64,000 nucleotides of DNA. Source: Fasciola hepatica (Eukaryota > Platyhelminthes > Trematoda > Plagiorchiida > Fasciolidae). The stretch lies in assembly GCA_948099385.1 (NCBI GenBank), contig CANUEZ040000129.1:6326001-6390000 (forward strand), written 5' to 3'. A program made the position numbers and the translations under genes. Positions 48,680 through 60,644 of the stretch are shown here, in pieces; position 1 is the stretch's first letter, and every line of letters begins with the position of its first letter. The notes beneath the pieces were generated by a model that saw nothing but the letters and a program-made list of their open reading frames with translations, was not told the origin of the DNA and ran no database searches.

Positions 48680-50010
48680 TGTGTAGGTCTAAGACCATAC
48701 CAAAGCACTATATGACCAAGTCCACTGGTCAAGCTTTTCATACCTTTCTTCGTACCATGTCACGAACTGGCCATTTTTATTGATCTTCCAACCAACACCT
48801 GCCTCAGCGTACATCGTGCTCCAGGGAATCCTATCCGTAGATATGTACGACACATGTCACAACCCTATTCGCCCTATGAGCTTGACTGTTTCATCTCATG
48901 ACTTCCTTCGTGAAATTAATACTCTGTGCCTAATCTTAGCATCGCTGATGAGTTGTTCCCACCAGATTTGAGAAATGCTACTAAGTTATCCGTGGTCAAA
49001 TACCAACAGTCTTCGTATATCCTTCATCCGCGATAACCGTGTTTCTGAACCATAAAGAAGCCCTAGTCTAATTGCTTCAGCGTACACTCCACCCTTGACG
49101 GATGTCAACGCCACAAATGGCTCTGGTTTTCAAAAGCTAAACAAGTCATCTTAATGCGCAGAGACGCTTCATCCGACATCCGACCTCCAGGTGGAACGAG
49201 GCTGCCTAGGTAATAGGACCTATCTACTTGGTCTGTGGCCTCTCCAGATACCGAAAGGTTTGGTCATGAGCCAAGCGAATCTTACGACAGCATTCTACAC
49301 TTTAAAGGTACGAAACGCACACCGAACGTTGATACGCAGTTGTACAAGCTGTACAGAAAAGCTTGTAACTTATCTGAATGTTTACTTAGAAGAGCCTTTT
49401 TATCCGCATGTCATAGTTTCACCTGAGAAATGTGTAGAACCATTGGCTCCACATGACGAAATGGCGGTCTGTAGGACGACATCAACTAAGAAGCTGAAGG
49501 GAAAGGGAGAAAAAGGCAAACCGGATACACGTCACTCCTCGTGATGAAATAGGCGGAAAGATCATCGTGAATAAGGAATCGGTTTCGGTTATTCAGGTAT
49601 GGTGATTTGACAATGAAGAAGAACTTCTGTGGTACAACTTTCAACAAGAAGCAGTGCCAGAGAACTGCGCGGTCATCTGAGCCGAAAGTTGCTTTTAGAT
49701 CAAGAAAAATAGAAACCATGGGTCTACGGAAGGTGTGCTGATGTTGTAAAACTCCTCGATGAGTAATGTAGTCAATCTCGGCCAGGTCTAAAACCAGTTC
49801 GATTTTCGCGCGAGCACTGTTTGCGCGCGTCAGATAATCCGCGGATATGGACACCGGCCAGCAGTTTAGATGTGACGCCGACCAGAGTTATTCCTGTGTG
49901 GTTTTCACGATATGGTCTGTCAACTTTCCCATAAACCAGTACGGCCACCGATTCACATCCGTTTTTTGTAACTTATTCCTTCACCATCGTCAAACTGAGG
50001 AGTATTATAA
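48680..50010 (-). pseudogene. RTE-like non-LTR retrotransposon remnant, copy 2
   Basis: The minus strand carries RTE RT blocks in order. They are HTGITL- and TGFRPGRD-type blocks in shifted frames (near 49910-49790), LQHQHTFRRPMVSIFLDLKA (near 49740-49690, the palm A region), AVLWHCFLLKVVPQKFFFI (near 49670), NNRNRFLIHDDLSAYFITRS (near 49590-49530), then PNLSVSGEATDQVD and YLGSLVPPGGRMSDE (near 49260-49180), RIKMTCLAFE and SHLWR (near 49150-49110), and STMYAEAGVGWK (near 48815). A 122-codon open frame (49486-49854) covers the palm. The catalytic YADD block is missing or unreadable. It is in the same subfamily as the copy at 56950-57690. Confidence 0.85.
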
Positions 50011-50019
50011 ATTCCAATG

Positions 50020-53000
50020 CCAATGTTAGATAAAGGTCTTGGAAGGTAACCAGGCAATCTATCCGGTTCAACGATCTTATTTGTTTACACCGGTTTATTC
50101 CACGGAGCACCTCGGCGTTCGACGGAGGATTGGAAACTTAGCAAGCCCATTGCAGATAGTATTAAAGCCATGTTATTGTACACCGAACATTAAGTCAGGC
50201 ATCGTGTCGAAACCACAAATACATCATATGGTAACAAAGAGGGGAAGGTGAACATAAATAAATTGTTTTTTTTGTGGTATTTAACCGCAATCTATTTTGT
50301 TATTTTGGAAATAAAATAAAGGTGGAGGGTTCGTCGAGAGATAGATGCACGGTGGGTTGTATGCGGTGTAATTATTCGGAAGAGGTCATAAAGCAGACAA
50401 CCGAAGGCATTAATTTGTGTCCGTGTAGGTCACTTGAGGTGTTGTGCTCTGTTGTGTTGCTCGGTCGCACAGTCAAGACTGAACCTTTTTATTCGGGGAT
50501 GCAGCTCTTGATTCTTACCAGAAAAATGAGTCCTGAAAAACAGCAGCTGTGGTCCAGATGAGCCGGTGGTCGATATAATGACTGGCTTTCTCTCTATGGA
50601 AACCCTGTTGGATAAATGGAACACGACAATGAGCTGTCTTTTTTTACTGGCGGGCCATGCTCTTTACGTGATCATGCTGTCCGCAGCTTTGTGTGTCATT
50701 TTAGAGTGGAAAACGCTAGCTAATCGAAAATCGCATCACATTTCGAGCCCTGCCGCTGATCCTTCACGATCGCTTATTTGGCAAAGCCATCTTATTTATG
50801 GTTAACAGATGATGCGGCCATTCCACTATCCGCGACCTGGGGACGCGCCCGGTAGCATACAGCCCTGCTGTCTGCATTGGACAACCAGATAAAGGCTAAT
50901 TAGACTTTCCGCCGAAATGTGCCGTTTAATGATCTGGCCGATCCTGCTGGGTCTGAACCCGTGAGTTATTTGCCTCCTTGATTAGTCTCCAAACATGGGG
51001 TTTTTATGGACCATTATTTCGCCGCAGCGTTTGCCGTCTCCTTACACTTTGCAATCTATCATTCCTCGCGGTCGTTTCTCAGACTCGAAACCAGTCAGCC
51101 TCCAAGCCATTTCTATGCACTATCATCTCTGGAATTCAGAAGAATCGATCTTTTTGCATCGCAGATATCCGTCGTTTCTGTGTGTACCTGATTCTGGGAC
51201 ATCAACCAGGGCCTTCATGATTTGAGTTCAAATTTCATCTGGATCCTGAAAGTCTGAAAATATCGACAAACTGGTGGATAATTCTGCTTGGAAAACAGAT
51301 TAGACTACGGGTCTTGGCTTTCGCGTTGGTTCGTTCGGTCTTTATTTGGGAACCTTGAGCGACTCCGTTGCCTCAACTGTCTGACCCACAAGCCAGTACG
51401 GCTCTAAATCAACAAAGAAAAACGTTAACGAAACACACGTCGACGGTTTTCCTTTGGTCTATCACGTGAAACCTGATTGTTGTTCCACTCTTGCTCCATT
51501 TATACCGGGCCTGAAATGTCCATTCGATTTTTGATTTCATTTGTGTACCCCATGCGCCCAACTGAACAGATACAGAGTGGGCGGGGCAGCAATCTTTTCG
51601 GGCTCGTGAGTGTCCAATCTAAGTGGGCGATAGCTACCGATGAAGTGTAATCATTCCTCCCTCCATCGAGAGAAAACCCAGATACTTCACTCCGACATCC
51701 GTCAAGTGGGTGTTTTTGACCAATAAACTGCTCCTGTTCGCGTTTATTCGCTGAAGTGCAAGCTCAAAAGCACACTGGATGGTCGAAATGAGTAGCATGA
51801 CACTGTGTCTGGATGAGAGGACAAACGTTTCCTCGGAAGCACACGACCGGTTTCGCTGTTGTTACCGCTTACCAGGTATGCGTAATCGGTACTCAGTGTG
51901 ATTCTAAAAATGAACTCTCCGTTTATGAACACTCCATACAATTCAAATGAAATTACTGCTGCACACTGGACGGTTTTATGGAACCAGATGATGCCCAGTA
52001 ACTGATTCATCGAGACTGAACTTTGTCTGGCCTCATTTCGTCGACCTTCCAGGTATGATTGGATCTTTGGCTTGAGGAATCCATCCTGAGTAGCTATCTC
52101 GGTCTTGGAGGCACGCAAGCCACTACACTAAGATACATTCTCATTGTCAGGGTGACGAATGATGAGTGTAGTGTGATTCAGTGTAATACAGCTTGAATGA
52201 ACCATCCGCCAGTTTCGTGAATCCTAACTGGAATTCTATAAAATGAAGGAAATAAAAAAATATATTAGTGTCTTACAAGAGAGAATTTTTGATAAAAATC
52301 AAAACTCCTAGCAGAGTAATAAAAAGCGTAATAATTGAAAATATAAAACTAACCGAACATACAAACAGTGTCCCCACTATAACTATTAGCAACAATACCG
52401 GTATCAGTACTTGGCAAATTCATATCTTAGGAAAACGGTACTTTGATTCAAGTGGCAATGAACAAGTGCCTCATTTGGATTAGATCAAATTGAACCATAC
52501 TTCAACTGGCACAACGGTTAAATGGGTCAGATGAAGCTTGGAAAAACCGATTCTCAATTAGTAAAATGCATGAGAATATCACTAATGTAGAACGTGAATG
52601 AGCAGACAAAACACGTTGTATGATAAACCAAATTTTATCTGCTCCAGATAATCTAATATTCTTAGGATGGCTTAAAAGCACCCAGAAACTCAACTAGTTA
52701 GTTTTGTGAATATGGTTGAAAATCCTTTCCCTAAATATACACTCACTTAATGGCAAAAAACACAAATCGGGCTCCACTATTTGAGGGTAAAAGATTTTTC
52801 TTTAGTAAATCTGCGGAGAGATTAAAGAGAGGCGCTTCATGGTGAGCTTCCTACACTAAATTGGCCTGGGGTCTTTTCAAGCCTAAAAGCTGTTGGCTGC
52901 GTGTGTGCTGTGATATTTGTAGGGTACGCTGTGCATCAAATTCGTAATGCCTGTATTCATATCATTGTAATACTGTCCCCGTATCATGCTTCAGTGCCAT

Positions 53001-54415
53001 TTCAAACATAGAGTACGATGGGATACAAACGGATTAGCGAGTAGTGAACGACAAGTTGATGAGCAACTGAAAGAATCCCAAATCCGTAGGACAACAGGGA
53101 AGAAAAGTGATTCCGCGGCGCATCCAATCTGACGAAATCAAATAGTGTGGACCATGGAAAAGCTGCTATTCTGACTGGCGTAAATTCTAGAGCTTGGATT
53201 CCTTATTTTTACTAATGACTACTGGTTCAGCTATACCCGATACAATTAGTATTCATTTATTATATAATTCTTTTCACTTGGTGTATCCAGACTGAATCTC
53301 CTTCTACAAATAGCCTCACTCACCTCATTTCTCTTCATAGTACCATGATAACTCGGCTGTCCAGGGAAACGTAGATTCACTCATTCAGAATGTGTTACAT
53401 TCACTTCTGTTCGGTTCGATTCACTTTTGGACTGTTTACTGTGTGACAGTAAACTCGACAGACGGCTACACGAATGTGTTGGTTCCATGCACTCCTATCA
53501 AACGAGCGATCCAGCGTACCGATCATCACTCCCTAAACCAATTAATTTCGTAAAAACCCAATAAACTAGACTTAAATTTGGGTCACCTGACTGCTTTCCT
53601 TCAGCTGGATACTGCCATATTAGTAGTGTATTCAAATAAACTTGTTTCGTTCTGTTCAGCATGAATTTCGCAGAAATTGGTTAGACTACTTCTCGTCCCC
53701 ATGGCAACAGGCTGAGGCCTTTTCTCCCCCCCCCCCCCCCACCACTCCCCAATTGATACCTTGTGGTGATCAGCCCGTTTACGTGACCACACTTTGCGGA
53801 TGGTGATCGACCCCTTGAATGTTCACCTCATCTCCCAGCGACACATCTAGTTTATGGTAATCTGCCTGCCAGTTGCTTCCTATTTTCCTCTCATTGTTTC
53901 CACTCATATTTGAATTGGCGGAACGAGAGAGAGACATAACACTGGGACACAACCACTGACTACGTCACATGATCTGATATACGAATAACCTCGAAACTGG
54001 ACGAACACTTGGCCGAATCATAGAGGTTTACTTTGCATGTGTAAATACAATCTAAGTATGATCTTCGAGGTCGTTTCCGGATCCGATGGGTCAACTGATA
54101 ACAAATCAATTTCGGTACGACCAGATACGGTAATTCGTCCACGAGGAGGAAGGTCAATAACCTCAACTGAAGGCCGGTTAATGAATCGCCTATGCAAATG
54201 CAGAATCTAGGCAGGGAGGTCAGCAAAAACCGAGGTTGGCGTCAAAATAAACCGATCCTCATTTAGCTGCCACGCGACATGGTCAGTCATGAGAAATGTC
54301 ATGCATTTCGTCAGGGGAAGTTTCTACGACTATCATCGTAAAGCGTGATGACAGGATCGAATAACTGCCCGAAATGGATTCAGTATTCGAATGTAATCAG
54401 TGAGATATAATATTT
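50020..54415. other. 4.4 kb with no recognisable gene
   Basis: By position, 50.0-52 kb could contain the endonuclease of RTE copy 2, but no block is recognisable. A 124-codon minus frame (51744-52118) has no motif. A poly-C run lies at about 53727-53741. Confidence 0.45.
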
Positions 54416-54424
54416 ATTCGATTC

Positions 54425-54590
54425 AGTATACAGTGTCAATGTTCATCTCACCACTGGAAATCGTGGGAGCGCTGTACGGTTATTTCATTCAGTGTACGTC
54501 CACTGAGGCCTCAATGGTACTTGAAGCCGGGGTGAACGATTGTGAGTTTAACACCTAACCACCAAGTTATCTGACGGAAGCTGACTATTC
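54425..54590 (-). repeat. tRNA-derived SINE, copy 3
   Basis: The minus strand reads CTTGGTGGTTAGGTGTTAAA (good A-box region), CTCACAATCGTTCACC, then a mutated B box (CCCCGGCTTCAAGTACC) and the shared CCTCAGTGGACGTAC link. The hammerhead-like part is reduced to CTGAATGA followed soon by CCGTACAGCGCTC, so stem II is gone. The tail (GAGATGAACATTGACACTG) matches copy 1 well. This copy has the best A box and copy 2 the best B box. Confidence 0.75.
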
Positions 54591-54599
54591 AGTCGCATG

Positions 54600-56940
54600 A
54601 AGATAATGACCAGTAGTTGATCCTGTTATTCATTGGCTAATTCTTTACTTCACCTGTAATACGAAGTTGCTTTATTGGTCGATGGGGCATCAAGGTACAA
54701 ACGCTGTGATTCGGTATACTGGTGACGGAGATACAAGAAACTGAGGAGTCATAGTAAGTTCGCTGATGAATACACTGTTCTCGAGCAAATGTTGCAACAG
54801 TGATTGAAGTTGAAGGGGATACATACGAACAGACTGTTCATTTCATTAATTATCCGGTCTGCCACGCCCAGTGATCTATGAACGAAACGGCTGTTTTTGC
54901 CGTTAGTCTTCATATTGTGCACTTTTAAATGGTTGTATACGACCCAAATTCCACATGGACTGATTTGTCATCTCCTTCAAACTACCCGTTGATTGTGCCA
55001 GCAGATACCGCCCCACACAAGCGAACAGATGCCAGTTATCTAAAGGCATATACAACCACCTGCGTCAATAAAATAAGAAGCGTGTGACTATCAACTCACG
55101 ACCGGGATCATGCATGGAGTCACTTGTTCAAACGGGGAGCTGTTAGGATATCTTGACGACTATTCTACGACGAACCACTCGAGAAACAGATGTGTATCAC
55201 GGTTTTCAAAGGACAACGGATTTACGGTTTATTTGGCACACCAAGGTTGGTCATTACGCAGGAGTAAACCAGCGATGGAATCGCATCCCATATTAGTGTG
55301 CCTCGGTAACTGATTCATCTTTGGGCCAGTCACTCTTTTGGTCCAGCGAAACCTCCAGTTCATCCGACCATGGTGTAAACGAACTTTAAGCAGATTTCTA
55401 ACTCAGATTGTTTCTGTATCTCCATGTCTCGTCGGCCGGGGCCACTGCAATATCAACATGCGTTCAGGTTCACACGATACAGCAAACTGATTACACACTT
55501 ACAACAGTGGTGAAGTACGATTTCATCGTTCGTTTCTACTTGGCTCTCTGCAATTGAGACCAGGACAACGAAGACACGGCTCGATCATAAAGTTATCAGG
55601 ACTGAACGATATGTTCGTTTGTATTGTGAATCGACAGGATTTCGAATTCCTCATTTCTTCTCCAACTGTATCGATCTTTTGTTTCAGTAATTCCAACGTG
55701 CATCGCATGTTCGATAGTTTCTACAGAGACATACACTCCTTAGTTCATATAGTTTGTGTCCCAAAGACAACCGCGGCAGGCTTGAGTCTCCTACTCCAGG
55801 TTTAGGCTTCTGTTCCTTGATCCAGCACAAACTGTTAACATATCTCACCGAAAAATAGCTCTCACAAAGGTATGCAGTAAAATTAGACAGGATAAAGACC
55901 ATGTGGATATGTAACCCGAATGGTTTCACTTAACGTCGGTTTGCTATTCAAAGTGAAACTGAAAGGGAAGACTTTGCTTTATTCGAAAACTACGACACTG
56001 CATGTCCAGTTGGTAAGGATTCACCAAAAATCAGCAGTTAAATTAACAGGATGTTTTACAATGAGCTGCTCACGACTAATCAAATAAATGGGTAGACAAA
56101 CCGTTTCTAGGGGTTTCTTGATGTCCATCTGATAAGGTGTGAAGCAGATCATGTGCGCGAGACATGCGTACTGCGATAATCAATATTTAGATTTGCACTG
56201 AGTCATACGCGCATGGTGTATTTGTTTGTGTACGGAAATGCATGGATACTGATTGGAGTGTACAGTGAACAAATGAACACATAGACGCCTAGTTTGTGCA
56301 ATTAAAGTCACCTTCTGAGATATAGCCAGCACAATTTTTATTTCAGCCACAGAACGAATGAAATAAAACCAGTGAAGTAATTCTGCATGTACCGTAATAC
56401 TGGTTGTGTTTAGAAGATAGGAAGCATCGTGTTGTAGGCTTCAAAACCCAACACAGGAGGAGATCATTACAGTGAGCGGTTAGGTTGGCTGTGTTCAGTT
56501 CGGACCATTTCCCGAACTATCACCGAGTCAAGCGACAGGCCGCACCGTGCTTTTGGGTAGACCGGGAGGGTTAGAGTAGTAGAATCCTATCGACTGAAAG
56601 GATAACAATGGTGAATTCGGAAATATGTTATGATAACAAGACCATCACGAGGAGACTGCCCCTTGACGTGGTTTGTTGGTTTGCATGCATCCATGACCCA
56701 AAGAGCTAAGCAGGATGATATCTGTAAGTTGGAGATGCACTCATACCTGACAGCTACATCGGTAGGAGCCAAAATAAATCCAGTCTCTGAACCAGTTGAT
56801 CGGTAACACCTGATTTTATTCGTTATGCCCTAGAGAGGATACTCCAGTGAATAAACACGGAGAAAAGCAGTTTGTCGATCCAGAAGCTTCAGTAGATGGA
56901 CGTACGAGCGGAGTACCTGGGGCTTCTCTCAACGGTGAGA
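54600..56940. other. no recognisable gene
   Basis: Nothing recognised. Frames of 81-83 codons near 55.6-55.9 kb overlap on opposite strands and have no motif. Confidence 0.5.
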
Positions 56941-56946
56941 GAAGCC
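56921..56946. repeat. perfect 11-bp hairpin with 4-nt loop
   Basis: GGCTTCTCTCA, loop ACGG, TGAGAGAAGCC. It lies just upstream of the recognisable RTE coding part. Role unknown. Confidence 0.8.
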
Positions 56947-56949
56947 ATT

Positions 56950-57690
56950 GCACCCTGAAAGTGAAAAATGTTTTGCAGGACTGGGTTGGTCCAACGCCAA
57001 ACCTTTCAATGTCTGGGGAGACTACAGACCAGGTAGACAAGTAATGTTAATTGGGAAGCTACATTGCACCCCGAGGTCAAATATCGCATGAGATGTATTT
57101 GCGTATACAGAGGGCTCGTTTGGCATTTACTAACCTGAGTCATCTGTGGCGCTAACATGACATCCGTTTATCTAGCGAGGGTCGAGTGTATGCTGCAGCA
57201 GTCAGACCAGCTCTTTCCTATGGTTCGGAGACATGGCCACTGCGGATGGAGGATATATGAAGATGTCGGTATTTGAACACCGATGTCTCCGTAGCATTTT
57301 TCAAATCTGGTGGAAACAGTATCAGCAATGCTCAGGTTGAACGCAGAGTGTTACACAAAAATTAAATCATTAGAAGAAACACTGAAGATCACCACGCTAA
57401 GGTGATTGGAACACGTTATGCATGTCCCCGTATAGGATTCCTCAGCGCACATTGTTCGCTGAGGCGCCTAATGGTTGTAAGATGAGTAAGGGTGGTTAGT
57501 ACATGACATGGAAAAACGGTGTGAAAAGCCTGACCAATGAACTTGGCTATGTAGGGCATGTTAGGTTTCCTGAATGGGGTCCAAGAGATGCCTTCAATCA
57601 TTGGTCAGATATGTTGGAAGACATGGTTCGGTGTCGCGACCAGTGATGCTCTTGCATTCGCGAACCTCCCTTGTCGTCTTGGTTCTACTC
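56950..57690 (+). pseudogene. RTE-like non-LTR retrotransposon C-terminal remnant, copy 3
   Basis: The plus strand reads LQDWVGPTPNLSMSGETTDQ, then VD (near 56975-57040), RIQRARLAFTNLSHLWR (near 57100-57150), LSSEGRVYAAAVRPALSYGS then ETWPLRMEDI (near 57180-57260), and, after frame changes, SAHIV-type sequence, a WGPRDAFNH block (near 57575) and a final DQ-CS piece (near 57650). This is the C-terminal third of an RTE ORF, 5' truncated as usual for the class. It shares the PNLSxSGExTDQVD wording with the copy at 48680-50010, on the opposite strand, so both belong to one subfamily. Confidence 0.85.
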
Positions 57691-57699
57691 GCAGTTCTC

Positions 57700-59155
57700 T
57701 TAATTCTTCATCCTACTGTTTTTTCTTTATTATTTCCGATTGAGGTTACTGCTGTGAGACAGCAACCAAAGCCAGTGCACCTGGTGCATGGCTTGTGGTT
57801 GTCTGAACTGAACTGCACTGTATAAAATCGTAGGCAAAACCACTATTCAGCTCTAAATAACACCTTAAAGCATTTTAGGGGCATGTGTCCCATCTAAATA
57901 TGGAGAAACATAATAAAATCTGCGGTCAACGCGCTTTCTACAACTTCAGCGGTTTTATTTCTGAAGATAAATTTCCTTTCTAGAACGAACAGGGTTGCCT
58001 CAAGCACAACAGGATTTCGGCTTCCAGGTGATAGTTACGTTTCGCAATTTCAAAAAACAATCACAGTCTGAGTAATGCTTGATAACACAGTCTGGTAGGT
58101 TCGGATTGTCGCTGGGCTATTGTTCGCTTCGCCACCTATCAATACGGTTTCGTAGTTTAAAAAAACCTGGTGATAAATTCCGAATCAGCAAAACTCTGTC
58201 GTCCGTTTAGCTCGCTATCTTCTGCCATAATGTAGAATTGACACTGTGTTTCGGGTAGACCACACATTATAAAACACAAGACTGTTGAGGTAAGCCGGTG
58301 TGATTGCTGTCCACTGATGAAAACCACTTTATGACAACAGAAGGAAGAAGAGCATCATTCAAGTCGTTCCACAGTACGCACCAAGTTGAGATGCGTCAAA
58401 CTCGCCCTGAGTATATCTTCTCAAAATAGTATCGGTAAAGGGGTTCTTATCTCGAAGGTAAGCTTTTACATTTACTTAATAACAGCCCACCGATGTGGCA
58501 TAACACCGTAAGTGATCTGATACTACCATTTTACTTCCCAATATCCTCACAGAGAGCAGCTTAAGAAATCATGATGTGCTATACAATGTACCTCTCACAG
58601 AACTTAAAGGGCACGGCAGTTAAGTCTTTATTACTGCATAACTTGGACCAGGCACCGCTTTGGTATCACGCGGAACGTTTTAGAAAAATGCTGCATTAGA
58701 CAGACATGTAGCAAGGTTCAACTTCGTCATTCGTTCAACACAGTTGCTTAGCTGAACGTTGACTGCCAGTTGCGGCTCCTATTTGATCGTTACCCTTACG
58801 CGTGCCTCTCGTACGCTCTGGTAGATACACACGAACCATTTTCTCCCTCGATCGCCTTCTCGTTCTCAAGGACCGTGGGCAATATCGTTTTGGTTAATGT
58901 GTTTGCGTAGTGTCGAGCATTAGCGCAATGCACAAGTGGTCCACACGTAATACAACGGACTGACGAACGCACTTATTACGGGAACAACGTGATAAGGCTT
59001 CCCGACCTTAAAGACCTTTGGATAATAGTACCGAAATCCTACTAAATCCAGCCCGTTTTTCTGTGGCTAATTTTGAACCAAACCAAATTATATACATTGA
59101 TGTATCAATCCACTGTTACACTAAATGTACAAACGGGTTTTAAGTATGAAGCAGA
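57700..59155. other. no recognisable gene
   Basis: Nothing recognised on either strand. Confidence 0.5.
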
Positions 59156-59159
59156 TACA

Positions 59160-60065
59160 TTGACATATCCCGGAAAAAGGTGCCTGAGAGGGTGCGAAAT
59201 GCTAATAAATCCACGCTTAGGTGCATATTAGATACAGCCAGCTGGCCGTGAAACACAGTGACTAATATTGTTACCGAATGAAACATAACACTCAGGCGTG
59301 CTTTCAATTGCGTTCTCGACAGCCTCATGTTCTGTGCTGTCTCATCGAGGACGGTTGACGTCAATTCGCACAAAGTGCCGATTACACCTCCATTCACAAA
59401 AAGCTCGCCTCGCTAACAGACACAAGACAGTTTCAACTAGATCCAAGTCTGGATTGTGAGAGGGCGAACCCATCGGCTGGATGATCCGGTACAATAGCTA
59501 TATTATGGTGAGACTGACCGTAGGCATGAACGTGCCTTCATGTTGTAATATCCTGGTTCCTATTCGATGTTCCGGAAACATCGGGAATAAAAACTAATTT
59601 CATGTTCTGATTTCTGAGTCAGTGGTCTGCTTCCCATAGAATACGACTAGCTGAGATTTTTCACCATCAAAAACTGCACCTCACACTATCACAGAACCAC
59701 TACTGAATGTTCGACAACTAAGACCCAGGTTGCTTTTCCCGAAGTCGTACTAGCAACGCATGATTCTATTAAAGCCATCTAAATTAGACTTTTTCTCACC
59801 GCTAAATATCACATCATTCCACGTGGTGTGATTTCTGGCTCATTCTCCTTGATTTTGAAAACAATGGTCGTCCCAAGGCATTGATTTCATATTTCTGTAC
59901 CGCAGATACAGTGCAAACTTTTAAAGTTGTTGTACACATCGAACGCTTACATTCAGTTGCAAGTATCTCTGCAGTTTCCATGCACTCGTAAGATTGTCCG
60001 ACGCACGATGCAAGAAGAGCATCTAATAAAAGGTCCAGGAGAGATTCCGTCAATCCTTTACTGAG
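59160..60065 (-). pseudogene. Tc1/mariner-type transposase remnant 1
   Basis: The minus strand shows, with frameshifts, the blocks of a Tc1/Tc3-type DDE transposase. The first is a helix-turn-helix-side stretch ending SKSRRMSQKSHHVE (near 59860-59820). Next come NLDGFNRIM (near 59785-59760, the block after the first catalytic Asp, VIFSDEKKFNLDG in relatives, here with the Asp replaced), a GSVIV-GAVFDGE block (near 59690-59665), a decayed NIAIVPDH (second catalytic region, near 59505) and PSHNPDLDLVE (near 59465-59435, matching the SPDLNPIE motif with the final acid). An 85-codon C-terminal frame (59140-59397) follows. The element is old and inactive. It lies about 600 bp downstream of the protoporphyrinogen oxidase coding end. 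Confidence 0.7.
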
Positions 60066-60069
60066 AACT

Positions 60070-60640
60070 GGAGTTGCCTACTAGTACAACTCTCAATATC
60101 CAAGGTGATGATTCATATGAACCTCATTCTAGCTTCTGCCACCTTGCGCCGTTAGCAAAGTGCTTATTTACAGACCCATGTAAAAAATAAATGTATACAT
60201 TGTTAGGAAGTCAAGACGTGAACAGGCGTATCAAGTTTATTTTGATTTTTCTATACAAACTAGGATTCACTGTCAGTAGTGAATGGGACAGTTAGAAGTT
60301 GAGTTCAATTGGTGGATGTTTTCACCAAGAAATATCTATGAAATGCGACACTACTAACGCAAAGCTGGTATTGTCTTCGAGCAAGAAAGTAAAATGTCTA
60401 TCGACTTTCATCAACACACCATAAAATCCAAAAGAAGTAATGGAAAAGTCGCTAAATCTCAGTCAAAAGCAATCATCAAAAAATCATGTCTATGTACAAA
60501 GTTGTTTTCCGAAAGAAGTGAGCATGGCCGCAACAAAAGCGATTGTTTCCGAGTTACGAAATATCAAATTGCAATGACTGAAATGAAATCCGACTGTGGA
60601 CAAAAGCCTATGATGAATTGGAAACGTTATGAAAGTCTGA
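60070..60640. other. probable 3' UTR and flank of the protoporphyrinogen oxidase gene
   Basis: No protein motif. The part next to 60645 is presumably the transcript's 3' UTR (minus strand). A 111-codon plus frame (60394-60729) overlaps the end of the exon antisense and is Lys/Ser-rich; I regard it as chance. Confidence 0.5.
60236..60241 (-). promoter_or_regulatory. candidate polyadenylation signal AATAAA
   Basis: AATAAA on the minus strand, about 400 nt downstream of the stop codon of the protoporphyrinogen oxidase exon. Use of this site is inferred. Confidence 0.4.
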
Positions 60641-60644
60641 CCTT

